The notes beneath the pieces were generated by a model that was not told the DNA's origin, ran no database searches, and saw only the letters and a program-made list of their open reading frames with translations. This document shows, piece by piece, positions 24,632 to 33,353 of a stretch of 64,000 bases of DNA; positions within the stretch are counted from its first letter, which is position 1, and every line of letters starts with the position of its first letter. Both the position numbers and the translations under genes were made by a program. This stretch comes from JAHEEL01 sp964195515 (GTDB taxonomy: Bacteria > Actinomycetota > Acidimicrobiia > Spongiisociales > UBA5794), in NCBI GenBank assembly GCA_964195515.1, contig CAXMQO010000041.1, positions 21,778 to 85,777 on the forward strand, given 5' to 3'.

Positions 24632-24637
24632 TATCAT
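24632..24637 (+). promoter_or_regulatory. putative -10 box (TATCAT) of the thiamine operon
   Basis: TATCAT (five of six matches to TATAAT) lies about ten bases before the start of the TPP riboswitch, the expected place for the operon promoter. No clear -35 is seen. Confidence 0.45.
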
Positions 24638-24644
24638 GGGACTG

Positions 24645-24755
24645 ACCACTCCGGGGAGTTCGGGTACGCCGAACTGAGAGGGCGGCCGGTGTAGCACTGC
24701 TGCGAATGTCGCTGACCCGCGGAACCTGATCTGGATCATGCCAGCGGAGGGAGCG
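24645..24755 (+). promoter_or_regulatory. TPP riboswitch (THI element)
   Basis: The conserved thiamine-pyrophosphate aptamer is recognisable: 5' CTCCGGGGAG, the pyrimidine-sensing CTGAGA at 24674-24679, GACCC, then ACCTGATCTGGATCATGCCA and GCGGAGGGA. P1 can form between CTCCG (24649) and CGGAG (24745). The 3' strand of P1 (GGAGGGAG) is also the ribosome site for thiN four bases later, so TPP binding should hide it and stop translation, without a separate terminator. Confidence 0.95.
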
Positions 24756-24756
24756 C

Positions 24757-25416
24757 GTGGAACCGCCCACAAATCAGGCGATCATCCTCTCGGGAGGAGA
24801 ACCGCTCGAAGCCGATCGAGAGATCGTTCTCCCCGACGACGCCTACGTCATCGCTGCCGACAGTGGCCTCCATCACGCCGCGGTGCTCGGCATCGTGGTT
24901 GATCTCGTCGTCGGCGATATGGATTCCGTCAACCCGGGGACCCTCGCCGCTGCCGTCAGCCGAGGATCCCAGACGGAGCGTCATCCAGCGGATAAGGATC
25001 GCACGGATCTCGAACTCGCGATCGATGCGGCCCTCGGCCTTGGGGCCAGGAAGCTGTTGATCGTCGGGGCCCACACCGGCCGCCTCGACCATCTCCTCGG
25101 CGCCATGGGGCTGTTCGCGGCCACCGCAGCGCAGGTCGACGAGATCGTCTGGACCGACGGATTGACAGAGGTCTACGGTTGCGTGCCCGGTCATCCCGCG
25201 AGCGTCAACGGTCGGGTTGGCGACGGGATCTCCCTCATCCCCGCCTCGATGGACGTGACGGGAATCAGTACCGACGGTCTGAGATGGAGACTCATCGATG
25301 ACGTACTACCCGCGGGTTCGACCCGGGGTATCAGCAATGTGATCGAAACGACGCCGTCATCTGTCACGGTTGGGACGGGGACACTGCTGGTCGTTCACGA
25401 AAGGACCCCATCGTGA
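24757..25416 (+). CDS. thiN: thiamine pyrophosphokinase
   Basis: A 219-residue TPK. It starts QAIILSGGEPLE, then YVIAADSGLHHAAVLGIVVDLVVGDMDSV (the D-S-G and G-D-x-D-S motifs that bind Mg-ATP), DKDRTDLELAIDAAL and GAHTGRLDHLLGAMGL, the GxxGxRxDH signature. It converts thiamine to thiamine diphosphate using ATP. The GTG start uses the riboswitch ribosome site. The stop overlaps the thiB start (GTGA). Placed first in a transporter operon, it traps imported thiamine as TPP. Confidence 0.95.
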   Translation: MEPPTNQAIILSGGEPLEADREIVLPDDAYVIAADSGLHHAAVLGIVVDLVVGDMDSVNPGTLAAAVSRGSQTERHPADKDRTDLELAIDAALGLGARKLLIVGAHTGRLDHLLGAMGLFAATAAQVDEIVWTDGLTEVYGCVPGHPASVNGRVGDGISLIPASMDVTGISTDGLRWRLIDDVLPAGSTRGISNVIETTPSSVTVGTGTLLVVHERTPS

Positions 25417-26453
25417 ACCGACCCTTGGCCGGACTCCTCATCGCAGTGATCGCTCTGGTGGCGACAGGGTGCAGCGCCGGAGACACGGAGACCGGCGAGA
25501 TCGTGTTGATGACGCACGGATCCTTCGTAGTCTCCGATGGGGTTCTCGAGGCGTTCGCAGAAGAGATGGGCATCACCGTGAGTGTGCTCCAATCTGCCGA
25601 CGCCGGAACGATGGTGAGTCAGGCCATTCTCACGAAGGACAACCCCGTTGCCGACGTCCTCTACGGGATCGATAACACGTTCCTCTCACGAGCGATCGAC
25701 GAGGACCTGTTCCTCCCCCATCGGGCCGCGGCGATCGACACCGTGCCGGAGACGCTGCGGGTACAAGGCGATCTCGTCACGCCCATCGACTTCGGCGATG
25801 TCTGTCTCAATCTCGATCCGGACGGACTCGAAAGCCTTGGGCTTGGATCACCGGATCGGCTCGTCGATCTGGCCGATGGCGCATACCGGGGCACACTCGT
25901 TGTCGAAGATCCGTCGACGTCGTCACCGGGTCTGGCATTCCTCCTCGCCACGATCGCCACGTTCGGCGAGGACGGCACCTACCCCTGGCAGGCGTACTGG
26001 CGAGATCTCGTCACCAACGATGTCCGGATCGTCCCTGGATGGGACCAGGCCTACTACGGGGAGTTCTCAGGAGGTTCAGGGAGCGGGGATCGCCCAATCG
26101 TCGTCTCCTACGCCACCTCCCCGGTGGCCGAGGTCTATTTCGGGGATCTCGAGGCCGCGCCCACCACCATCGTCGAGGACGGCTGCTTCCGTCAGGTCGA
26201 ATATGCCGGGATCCTCAACGGCACGAAGGCGGAAGCCGCTGCCGGGCGCCTCGTCGACTTCCTGCTCGAACACACCTTCCAGGAGGACGTGCCGTTGAGC
26301 ATGTTCGTGTTCCCCGCGAATAGCGACACATCTCTCCCCGACGTGTTCGCCGATCACGCCGTCATCCCGACCGGGTCGATCCTGATGGACCCGGCACGAA
26401 TCGACGAGAACCGCGAGCAGTGGCTCGCCGAGTGGGCGACCGTGGTGCGATGA
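25413..26453 (+). CDS. thiB: thiamine ABC transporter substrate-binding lipoprotein
   Basis: A 346-residue periplasmic-type binding protein anchored as a lipoprotein: signal RPLAGLLIAVIALVATGC with lipobox ATGC. The mature part has the ThiB/TbpA features VLMTHGSFVVSDGVLEAFAEE near the N-terminus, DVLYGIDNTFLSRA, PIDFGDVCLNLD and SYATSPVAEVYF. It captures thiamine outside the membrane and hands it to ThiP. It is translationally coupled to thiN in front and thiP behind (ATGA). Confidence 0.93.
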   Translation: MNRPLAGLLIAVIALVATGCSAGDTETGEIVLMTHGSFVVSDGVLEAFAEEMGITVSVLQSADAGTMVSQAILTKDNPVADVLYGIDNTFLSRAIDEDLFLPHRAAAIDTVPETLRVQGDLVTPIDFGDVCLNLDPDGLESLGLGSPDRLVDLADGAYRGTLVVEDPSTSSPGLAFLLATIATFGEDGTYPWQAYWRDLVTNDVRIVPGWDQAYYGEFSGGSGSGDRPIVVSYATSPVAEVYFGDLEAAPTTIVEDGCFRQVEYAGILNGTKAEAAAGRLVDFLLEHTFQEDVPLSMFVFPANSDTSLPDVFADHAVIPTGSILMDPARIDENREQWLAEWATVVR

Positions 26454-28069
26454 GAACGAGGCTGTGGGTCCTGCTGCTCGCGGTGGTTCCCGCGGCGTTC
26501 CTTGCGTACTTCTTCGTCTACCCGTTGGTCACGATCCTGTATACCGGCCTTGTTCCAAATGGTCAGTTCGCTACCTCCGCATTCGCTGAGATCGTGACGG
26601 ATCCGACCATGCGATCTATCGCGTGGTTCACGCTCTGGCAGGCACTCCTGTCGACGGTGCTCACCGTCATCCTCGGCCTTCCCGCGGCCTACATCTTCGC
26701 CCGTTACCGGTTCCCCGGCCGGTCGCTGTTCCGTTCCCTGACCCTGATCCCTTTCGTCCTTCCGACGCTCGTCGTCGGCGTCGCCTTCCTCGCCGTCCTC
26801 GGCCCGGGGAGTCCGTTCGGCGTCGACCTACGGGGCACGATCTGGGCAATTCTCATCGCTCACGTCTTCTACAACCTCGCCATCGTGATCCGCGGCGTTG
26901 GCGTTCTCTGGGAACAGATCGATCCTCACATCGAGGACGCAGCCCGGTCGCTGGGCGCCGGCCGGTGGCGCGTCTTCCGCGAGATCACTCTCCCGTTGCT
27001 CCGACCCGCGATCCTGTCGAGCGCCGCTCTGGTGTTCCTGTTCTCGTTCACGTCGTTCGGCGTGATCCTCGTCCTCGGAGATCTCCACCATACGACACTC
27101 GAAGTCGAGATTTGGCGACAGGCAACCGCATTCCTACGCCTCGACCTCGCGTCGGCCCTCGCCGTGCTCCAACTCGTCGGCGTCACGGTGATCCTCCTGA
27201 TCTACGGGAAAACCAGCAGAAGGACTGCCGGCGAACTCCCGCTCCGTCCGCCCGCCGAGGTCGCTCGACGCCCACAAACCGTCGGTGAACGCCTGTTCAT
27301 CGCCGCGACCCTCGGCATGCTCGGCCTCATCGTCGTCACGCCCATCGTCGTACTGGTCGCCCGATCCCTGAGCACCCCGACCGGCCTGGCGCTGACGCAC
27401 TACGCGAATCTCTTCGATCCGCCCCGGGCCTCCGCCATATTCGTTTCACCACTCGATGCGATCGGAAACACCCTCCGATTCGCAATCCCTGCGGTCGTCA
27501 TCGCCGCCGGGATTGGACTCATGGCCGGCGTGGTCATCGTGTCCACCCGGGGGCGCGGCGGTCGGATTTTCGACACGGTGCTCATGCTTCCTCTCGGGAC
27601 ATCGGCGGTGACCATCGGTTTCGGGTTCCTTGTAGCTCTCGACCAGCCGATCGACCTGCGGGCCTCTCTCGTACTGATCCCCATTGCTCACGCGCTCGTA
27701 GCGATTCCGTTCGTCATCAGGAGCACGGTCCCGGTGATGGAGTCGGTGCAGCGCCGCCTTCGGGAGGCAGCGGCCGTGCTGGGTGCATCACCACGACAGG
27801 TGTGGCGTGAGGTCGATCTTCCACTCGTCTCACGCGCACTGGCCGTGGGAGCGTTGTTTGCCTTCGCGATATCCGTTGGCGAGTTCGGCGCGACATCCTT
27901 CATCGCACGCCCTGCAACCGCCACGATCCCCGTCGCGATCTTCCGTCTGCTCGGCCGACCGGGTACCTTCGGCGAGGCGATGGCTATGGCGGTCTTGCTG
28001 ATGGCGATCACCGGGATCGCCGCGATGGGAATCGAGTCGATGCGCGGATCCCGTTCGGGTGGTGTGTGA
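26450..28069 (+). CDS. thiP: thiamine ABC transporter permease
   Basis: A 539-residue duplicated permease with about 12 transmembrane segments. Each half carries an EAA-loop for the ATPase: EDAARSLGAGRWRVFREITLPLL (first half) and REAAAVLGASPRQVWREVDLPLV (second half). This two-in-one architecture is typical of ThiP and of iron/FbpB-like permeases; the riboswitch and ThiB settle the substrate as thiamine. The ATG overlaps the thiB stop. Confidence 0.93.
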   Translation: MRTRLWVLLLAVVPAAFLAYFFVYPLVTILYTGLVPNGQFATSAFAEIVTDPTMRSIAWFTLWQALLSTVLTVILGLPAAYIFARYRFPGRSLFRSLTLIPFVLPTLVVGVAFLAVLGPGSPFGVDLRGTIWAILIAHVFYNLAIVIRGVGVLWEQIDPHIEDAARSLGAGRWRVFREITLPLLRPAILSSAALVFLFSFTSFGVILVLGDLHHTTLEVEIWRQATAFLRLDLASALAVLQLVGVTVILLIYGKTSRRTAGELPLRPPAEVARRPQTVGERLFIAATLGMLGLIVVTPIVVLVARSLSTPTGLALTHYANLFDPPRASAIFVSPLDAIGNTLRFAIPAVVIAAGIGLMAGVVIVSTRGRGGRIFDTVLMLPLGTSAVTIGFGFLVALDQPIDLRASLVLIPIAHALVAIPFVIRSTVPVMESVQRRLREAAAVLGASPRQVWREVDLPLVSRALAVGALFAFAISVGEFGATSFIARPATATIPVAIFRLLGRPGTFGEAMAMAVLLMAITGIAAMGIESMRGSRSGGV

Positions 28070-29052
28070 TGCTCGAGGTCTCCCAATTGACGATCCGATT
28101 CGACGGAACACCGGCACTTGACGGTGCAGACCTCAGTGTTGAGGATCGGTCGATCCATGTCTTGATGGGCCCATCCGGGTCGGGGAAGTCCACCATGCTT
28201 CGGTCGATCGCCGGTCTCGAGAATCCGGAAATCGGCGAGATCGCGTGGAACGGCCGCTCCGTGTTGGGTGTCCCCGCCCACAAGCGAGGGTTCGGCCTGA
28301 TGTTCCAGGACTACGCGCTGTTCCCCCATCGGAACGTCGCCGGGAACGTGGCATTCGGCCTCCGAATGCAGGGATTGGATTCAGCGATCATCCACAATCG
28401 GGTGGACGCAGTCCTCGAACTCGTCGGCCTTCCCGGGTATGGAGACCGCAGTGTCGGCACGCTCTCGGGAGGTGAGCGGCAACGGATCGCCCTGGCCCGA
28501 ACACTCGCAGCGCGCCCGCGTCTCGTGCTCCTCGATGAACCGCTCGGGGCGCTCGACCGGTCACTCCGCGAACACCTCCTCGTCGAGATGCGATCGATCT
28601 TCAACCAAGTCGAGGCGACCGTCCTCTACGTGACTCACGACCGCGAGGAGGCCTTCACGATTGCCGACCGTGTAGCCATCATCCGCGACGGACGCATTGT
28701 CGCCGATGACACGCCGGAGGGCCTCTGGCACCGCCCGCCGGACGGCTGGATCGCTCGATTCATCGGACTCGAGAACCTCTGCGCGGCGTCCACGCTCGCC
28801 GAACTGGCCGTTCCTTCTCCGTCCGTCGCAACAACGACGGGTGTCATCCCACCCGAGGCGATCACTCTCTCCCCCACCGGTTCGCAGACCGCGACCGTGA
28901 CCGGGTCCTTCTTCCGCGGCGGCCTCTACCGAATCGAACTCGACCTCGACGCAGGATTGTCACTCATCACATGGTCGCCGGTCGGCATCGAGGCGGGAAC
29001 GCTTGCTCGTTTCGACGTCGACACAACCCGGATCAGCTGGTTCGAAGGGTAG
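28066..29052 (+). CDS. thiQ: thiamine ABC transporter ATP-binding protein
   Basis: A 328-residue ABC ATPase. Walker A GPSGSGKST, Q-loop QDYALFPH, signature LSGGERQRIALARTLA, Walker B LVLLDEPLGALD, and H-loop YVTHDREEA are all intact. A C-terminal extension of about 100 residues after the ATPase (ASTLAELAVPSPS ... SWFEG) resembles a TOBE-like regulatory domain, longer than E. coli ThiQ (232 residues). GTG and ATG starts lie side by side at the thiP stop. It is last in the thiamine operon. Confidence 0.92.
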   Translation: MMLEVSQLTIRFDGTPALDGADLSVEDRSIHVLMGPSGSGKSTMLRSIAGLENPEIGEIAWNGRSVLGVPAHKRGFGLMFQDYALFPHRNVAGNVAFGLRMQGLDSAIIHNRVDAVLELVGLPGYGDRSVGTLSGGERQRIALARTLAARPRLVLLDEPLGALDRSLREHLLVEMRSIFNQVEATVLYVTHDREEAFTIADRVAIIRDGRIVADDTPEGLWHRPPDGWIARFIGLENLCAASTLAELAVPSPSVATTTGVIPPEAITLSPTGSQTATVTGSFFRGGLYRIELDLDAGLSLITWSPVGIEAGTLARFDVDTTRISWFEG

Positions 29053-29093
29053 GAGTGCGCTGAGTAATGCCGTTGCCCAAGTCGGCGGTCAGG

Positions 29094-29166
29094 CGCGCCA
29101 GGCGCAAGGATGCGGTTCCGTCACTCCTTGTGTCGGAATGACGGAGCCGAAGCCACAGCGCCTGGT
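29094..29166. repeat. nested palindrome between convergent thiQ and isochorismatase genes
   Basis: Outer arms CCAGGCGC (29098-29105) and GCGCCTGG (29158-29165) enclose inner arms GGTTCCGTCA (29114-29123) and TGACGGAGCC (29139-29148, one G-U pair). The loop reads CTCCTTGTGTCGGAA. It could act as a bidirectional terminator, though it lacks a T run, or it may be a REP-like element. Confidence 0.6.
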
Positions 29167-29224
29167 GATGCGCTGGTCGTCGAGATGGGCGGCATGTATT
29201 GCTCAGCGTGCTCCTGGCCCCTCG

Positions 29225-29779
29225 TCAGTCGACGAGTTCGCTCGTCGATACGACCTGCCCAAAGTCCGCGGCGAGGGTCAATGCCGTGTATCGGGCGATC
29301 TCGCGTGCGCGGTAGATGTGACGGTTCGGACCCACGATGTCGAACGTATGAGTGGCGTCGAGCACGAACATCAACTCGAATCCGAGGTCACTCCCGATTC
29401 GCGCCGTCGTCTCACAGCACATGTTCGTCTGGATACCGCAGACGGCGATCCCCGCGATGCCGTGCTCCGTCAGCCAGGCTCCCAGATCGGGAGATCCATG
29501 GAACGCCGAGTGCACGGACTTGGTAACCAGAAGGTCGGGTTTCCCGGTGATGACATCCTTGAACTCGTTTCCCGGCGTCCCCGCAGCGAGAGGCGAACCG
29601 ATGCTCGCCGAATCGTGACGAACGAAGACCACAGGCCACCCATGATCACGCCAGGCGGCGATCAACCGACCGACGTTTCTCTCGCAATCAGGATTGTTCC
29701 GCTCTCCCCATTGGGCGCCGTCGAAGCCCTTCTGGACGTCAACGACGACAAGTGCGGTGCTGTCTTTCCAATCCTTCAT
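29225..29779 (-). CDS. isochorismatase-like cysteine hydrolase
   Basis: A 184-residue hydrolase of the isochorismatase/nicotinamidase fold. Triad residues are visible: Asp in ALVVVDVQKGF, Lys in LLVTKSVHSAFHGS and Cys in VCGIQTNMCCETTARIG. The substrate could be a nicotinamide-like amide or N-carbamoyl compound, not necessarily isochorismate. The ATG overlaps the SDR stop upstream (ATGA), so the two are made together. Confidence 0.83.
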   Translation of the reverse strand: MKDWKDSTALVVVDVQKGFDGAQWGERNNPDCERNVGRLIAAWRDHGWPVVFVRHDSASIGSPLAAGTPGNEFKDVITGKPDLLVTKSVHSAFHGSPDLGAWLTEHGIAGIAVCGIQTNMCCETTARIGSDLGFELMFVLDATHTFDIVGPNRHIYRAREIARYTALTLAADFGQVVSTSELVD

Positions 29780-30681
29780 GAGAAGAGCATCGGGCCGAGT
29801 TTCGCGAACTCGTCGCGAGATGAGAAGGGCACGATGTAGTGATCTTCGATGCGCACCTCGTCGGCGTGCTCGGCAACGTCTTCGATCGTGAGGGGGCCCT
29901 CGTGATCCGGGTGCTTGAAGTAGCCCTCGCAGAGTCCTGTGAACACACGACTGACCGACCCACCGCCGACCGACCAGAGTTCACCGGTTCGCCGATTCCG
30001 CTCCGAGGCAAGATACGCAACCGCCGGGGCAACCGACTCGGGATCGAACTTGTCGGCCATCTCTCCCAGAATCTCCTCCGTCATCCTCGTCTGGGCAATC
30101 GGGGCGACCGCGTTGACGAGGACGTTGTACTTGGCTCCCTCCAGTTTCAACGCGTTCATGAAGCCGACAAGGCCGGCCTTCGCCGCGGCATAATTGGTCT
30201 GGCCGAAGTTTCCGAAAATCCCGGAACCCGAGGATGTGAAGACGATACGGCCGTACTGCTGTTCTTTCATCACCCGGAAGGCAGGCTTGGTGACGTAGAA
30301 CGCACCTTCCAGATGGACGGAGAGCACCGACCGGAGATCGTCGACGTCCATGTTGAGGAGGGTTCGATCACGCAGAATCCCGGCGTTCGAGACAAGGACG
30401 TCGATCCGCCCGAAGGCCTCGACGGCGTGTTCGATGACCGCCGTACCGCCATCCGGCTCCGCTACGGAGTTGTAATCGGCCACGGCGGCGCCACCGCTGT
30501 TCGTGATCTCCTCGACGACGGCGTCCGCTGCGTTGGTGCTGGATCCATCGCCGTGCACCGATCCCCCGAGATCATTCACGATGACGGATGCGCCTCTCGA
30601 TGCCAGTAGGAGTGCGTAGACACGCCCGAGGCCACCACCGGCCCCGGTGACGACCGCGACCCGGTCCTGGAAGTCGATCAT
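29776..30681 (-). CDS. SDR oxidoreductase of the (3R)-hydroxyacyl-CoA dehydrogenase (MFE-2) type
   Basis: A 301-residue short-chain dehydrogenase: VAVVTGAGGGLGRVYALLLA (NAD-binding TGxxxGxG), NDLGGSVHGDGSS, VSNAGI, the catalytic Ser in FTSSGSG and YAAAK in NYAAAKAGLVGFMNALKLEG. The extended loop after the nucleotide site and the C-terminal region (GGGSVSRVFTGLCEGYFKHPD) resemble peroxisomal multifunctional enzyme dehydrogenase modules, suggesting oxidation of hydroxyacyl-CoA or steroid-like substrates. The ATG has GGAG in front. Confidence 0.85.
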   Translation of the reverse strand: MIDFQDRVAVVTGAGGGLGRVYALLLASRGASVIVNDLGGSVHGDGSSTNAADAVVEEITNSGGAAVADYNSVAEPDGGTAVIEHAVEAFGRIDVLVSNAGILRDRTLLNMDVDDLRSVLSVHLEGAFYVTKPAFRVMKEQQYGRIVFTSSGSGIFGNFGQTNYAAAKAGLVGFMNALKLEGAKYNVLVNAVAPIAQTRMTEEILGEMADKFDPESVAPAVAYLASERNRRTGELWSVGGGSVSRVFTGLCEGYFKHPDHEGPLTIEDVAEHADEVRIEDHYIVPFSSRDEFAKLGPMLFS

Positions 30682-30757
30682 GCTGACTGCTCCTTGCCGA
30701 TGGTATGTCTGCAACGATAGCGACCCCCGACGTCGTGAATCGCACGAGCGAGAGCAC

Positions 30758-30763
30758 TAGCCT
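30758..30763 (+). promoter_or_regulatory. putative -10 box (TAGCCT), leaderless start
   Basis: TAGCCT is followed by six bases (GAGGAT) and then the GTG at 30770. Some GAGG is present but too close to be a normal ribosome site, so a leaderless mRNA is favoured. Confidence 0.45.
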
Positions 30764-30769
30764 GAGGAT

Positions 30770-31981
30770 GTGCCACGACCGGACCAACCATCGCGCGTCC
30801 GTCCATTGACGCCGGACAATATCGGTGGCTCCAGCACGCCGGTTCGGCGGCCACCGGGCATCTCATTCGCGATCGGAGCAGGAGCGGTGGTTCTGACGTT
30901 GCTGTTCGTCGTATTTGGGGCGGGCGGAGGCGATGAGCTCGCCGGCTCGGATTCAGATCAGAGCATGATTGCCGCGGATGCTTCCAATATCGAGGTCACC
31001 ACCACAACGCTCCCGGTGCGCTTCTCGGAGATGGTTCCGATCGAGACGGACCGACTCTCGGCAATCTCCCGATCTGGTGACCCCCGAACGGTGCTGTGGC
31101 TCCCATCCGAGCGATTCGCTCGGTCGTATCGGTTGCAGAACGAGCCTCGCTTGGCCTGGTTCGACGCGACCGGAGCGTCAGTTGCATTCATCGACGCACA
31201 GTCGACCCTGTTCGCTGGGCCCTTGCCCGGTGATGCTGCCTCTCAGGTCGAGGCGATGGTTTCTTCAGCACGTTTTCATCCAACCGAGACCGCCGAACTC
31301 GCCTACACCGCACCCGTCGCGGCGTCCGGGGCGACCGGCGTCTACCGAGTGCACGTCACCCCGGGGATTCTCGGCGGACTCGAATCTACGTTGGTCGCAA
31401 CGCTCCCCCAGCATGCACACCTCCTGACGTGGGGCGACTGGGGATACGCCGTGTCGATCGACGATCCCGAATCGCCGGCAGTCGTCATCCTTGATCCGCG
31501 AGGTCAGGCCCAACGCGCCATGCCGGGAGTCGCGTATTCGGCGGGTGGGGATGCCATCCTCGTCGATGCAACAGGAGAGGGTTTCGACGAAACCGGAGCA
31601 GCATCTGCGCTTGCCCCGGTAGCTGTGGTTCCGGAGTCTGAAGTCGGGATCTTCGACCGGATGTTCGAGCCGATCTTCCTCTTCCCCGGCGCCGATGCGC
31701 GCAGCCTGAACGTGACTATCTCGCCCGACGGCCTCCAGATCGCAGTCACGACATTCACGAATACCGGCGGCACGTCGGTAACGATTCGCGACCGCTCGGT
31801 GGACACCCTCCGGACCGTGCGAATCGATTCGGTAGCTCACCCGATCGGGTTCGTCGCCGACGGCACCCATCTCGCGATGCAAGACGCCGAATCGAGTGAG
31901 TTGCTGTTCGTCAATTGGCGCACCGGATCTCACTACCGCCTCTCCGGCCTGACCGGTGATTTCGTCTCCGTCGATCTCTGA
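30770..31981 (+). CDS. membrane-anchored protein with predicted beta-propeller-like domain
   Basis: A 403-residue protein. An N-terminal Pro/Arg-rich cytoplasmic tail precedes one transmembrane helix (ISFAIGAGAVVLTLLFVVFGAG, about residues 31-52), then a Ser/Asp linker. The extracytoplasmic part consists of repeating beta segments with phrases such as NEPRLAWFDATGASVAFID, LTWGDWGYAVSIDDP and VTISPDGLQIAVTTFTN, typical of beta-propeller blades (WD40/TolB-like). No catalytic motif is recognised. It may be a surface sensor or scaffold. Confidence 0.65.
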   Translation: MPRPDQPSRVRPLTPDNIGGSSTPVRRPPGISFAIGAGAVVLTLLFVVFGAGGGDELAGSDSDQSMIAADASNIEVTTTTLPVRFSEMVPIETDRLSAISRSGDPRTVLWLPSERFARSYRLQNEPRLAWFDATGASVAFIDAQSTLFAGPLPGDAASQVEAMVSSARFHPTETAELAYTAPVAASGATGVYRVHVTPGILGGLESTLVATLPQHAHLLTWGDWGYAVSIDDPESPAVVILDPRGQAQRAMPGVAYSAGGDAILVDATGEGFDETGAASALAPVAVVPESEVGIFDRMFEPIFLFPGADARSLNVTISPDGLQIAVTTFTNTGGTSVTIRDRSVDTLRTVRIDSVAHPIGFVADGTHLAMQDAESSELLFVNWRTGSHYRLSGLTGDFVSVDL

Positions 31982-32128
31982 TTGAATCGCGCCGGTCGGT
32001 AACCCCCCTGCTGTTCGCTTCTCCGATAATGTCCTCGACACGGCGAAGAGAAGGCAGATCACGCCGACCGCGTTGGACGCAGCGGGGTTGCCACCGGTTA
32101 CGTTCTATTGCTCTGAGAAAGGACGCCA

Positions 32129-33316
32129 TCAGAGGTGAGTGCGGAGCGATCGGGCCAGATCACCGCGGTCAGCGACAACGGTCTTGTCCAGCCCCAGCCA
32201 CGATGCCATCGCCTGGAGTTCGGCCGCCAACGGCGGAACAACCCGTGAATCGTCCTTGCCGGGTTCGAGATGGGCTGCCTGGACCAGGAGCCGCTGTGTC
32301 TTTCGGTCGGATTTCAGGTCGACTCTCGCCACGAGTTCGCCGTCGAGAAGGAACGGCAGCACGTAGTACCCGTACTGCCGTTGCTCCTTTGGCACGTAGA
32401 TCTCTATCCGGTACCGGAATCCGAACATTCTCTCGACCCGATCGCGATTCCAGATCAGTGAATCGAACGGACTCAGGAGAGCGGTGCCTGTTGGCCGGCG
32501 AGGAGTCGCTGCCTCGGGATGGAGATAGGCAGGATGTTGCCACCCCTCTACGGCCACCGGGACCACAGCGCCTTCGACAGCGAGGGCCTCGAGGACGGGG
32601 CGAGCAGTGGGCTTGTGAAGTCGGTGGTAGTCGGCGAGGTCGGCCACCGTGCCGATGCCATGGTGCCGCGCGGCGTCGACCAGCAGCGTGCGGTACGCCT
32701 CAGCCCGGTCCGGCGGCGATTCCTCAAGGATCGACGCCGGGACCACACGATCCGGAAGGTCGTACCGACGGCCGAACGATGAGGATCGGTAGGCGGTGAC
32801 TCGGCCGGAGGCGAAGAGCCACTCGAGGGCGTGTTTACCCGGCGCATATCCCCACCACGGCCCACCGCGCTCACCGGCATCTTCGAGATCTGCCACCGTC
32901 AGTGGTCCACGCTCCGCGACCTGTCCCAGCACGTCTTCGATGTAGCCCGGGCGCTCGTCGAGGAGTCTCCGAACACTCCCCCACGGCTTCATCTCGCCCA
33001 TTCGGAATCGGAACGTCGGGTACCGGTCGACCGGAATCAGCGACGCCTCGTGGCCCCAGTACTCGAAAAGCTCACCGGATGAGGCGGTCCATCGATCGAA
33101 GGCGGGGCGGTCATACGGGCCGAGTCGGGAGAACATGGGGAGATAGTGCGATCGCTCCAGAACATTCACCGAGTCGAGTTGCAGCAACCCGATTCGCTCC
33201 AACACCCGACGGAAGTGACGCACGTCGATGCGCCCGGTGGGGTGAGGTGTGGCGAAACCCTGAGCGCCGAGCGCGATCCGGCGTGCCTGATCGTTCGTCA
33301 ACCTACGAATCTTCAT
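32129..33316 (-). CDS. YcaQ-family winged-helix DNA glycosylase
   Basis: A 395-residue member of the YcaQ/AlkX (HTH_42) family, built of tandem winged-helix domains that unhook DNA interstrand crosslinks. Characteristic stretches include RRLTNDQARRIALGAQGF, LERIGLLQLDSVNVLERSHYL, YWGHEASLIPVDRYP, LLSPFDSLIWNRDRVERMFGF and the catalytic-site region PKEQRQYGYYVLPFLLDG (the QxQ motif is seen as QRQ). Start ATG with GGAGGAG upstream. It is divergent from plsC with a shared short promoter region. Confidence 0.85.
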   Translation of the reverse strand: MKIRRLTNDQARRIALGAQGFATPHPTGRIDVRHFRRVLERIGLLQLDSVNVLERSHYLPMFSRLGPYDRPAFDRWTASSGELFEYWGHEASLIPVDRYPTFRFRMGEMKPWGSVRRLLDERPGYIEDVLGQVAERGPLTVADLEDAGERGGPWWGYAPGKHALEWLFASGRVTAYRSSSFGRRYDLPDRVVPASILEESPPDRAEAYRTLLVDAARHHGIGTVADLADYHRLHKPTARPVLEALAVEGAVVPVAVEGWQHPAYLHPEAATPRRPTGTALLSPFDSLIWNRDRVERMFGFRYRIEIYVPKEQRQYGYYVLPFLLDGELVARVDLKSDRKTQRLLVQAAHLEPGKDDSRVVPPLAAELQAMASWLGLDKTVVADRGDLARSLRTHL

Positions 33317-33353
33317 CGTGAGCGCTCCTCCGCGAGCGCTACGCTACCCGGCC

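Noticed and set aside
31982..32128. Possible gene or structured RNA between the propeller-like protein and ycaQ
   Set aside because: 147 bases without ribosome site, repeat or convincing hairpin.
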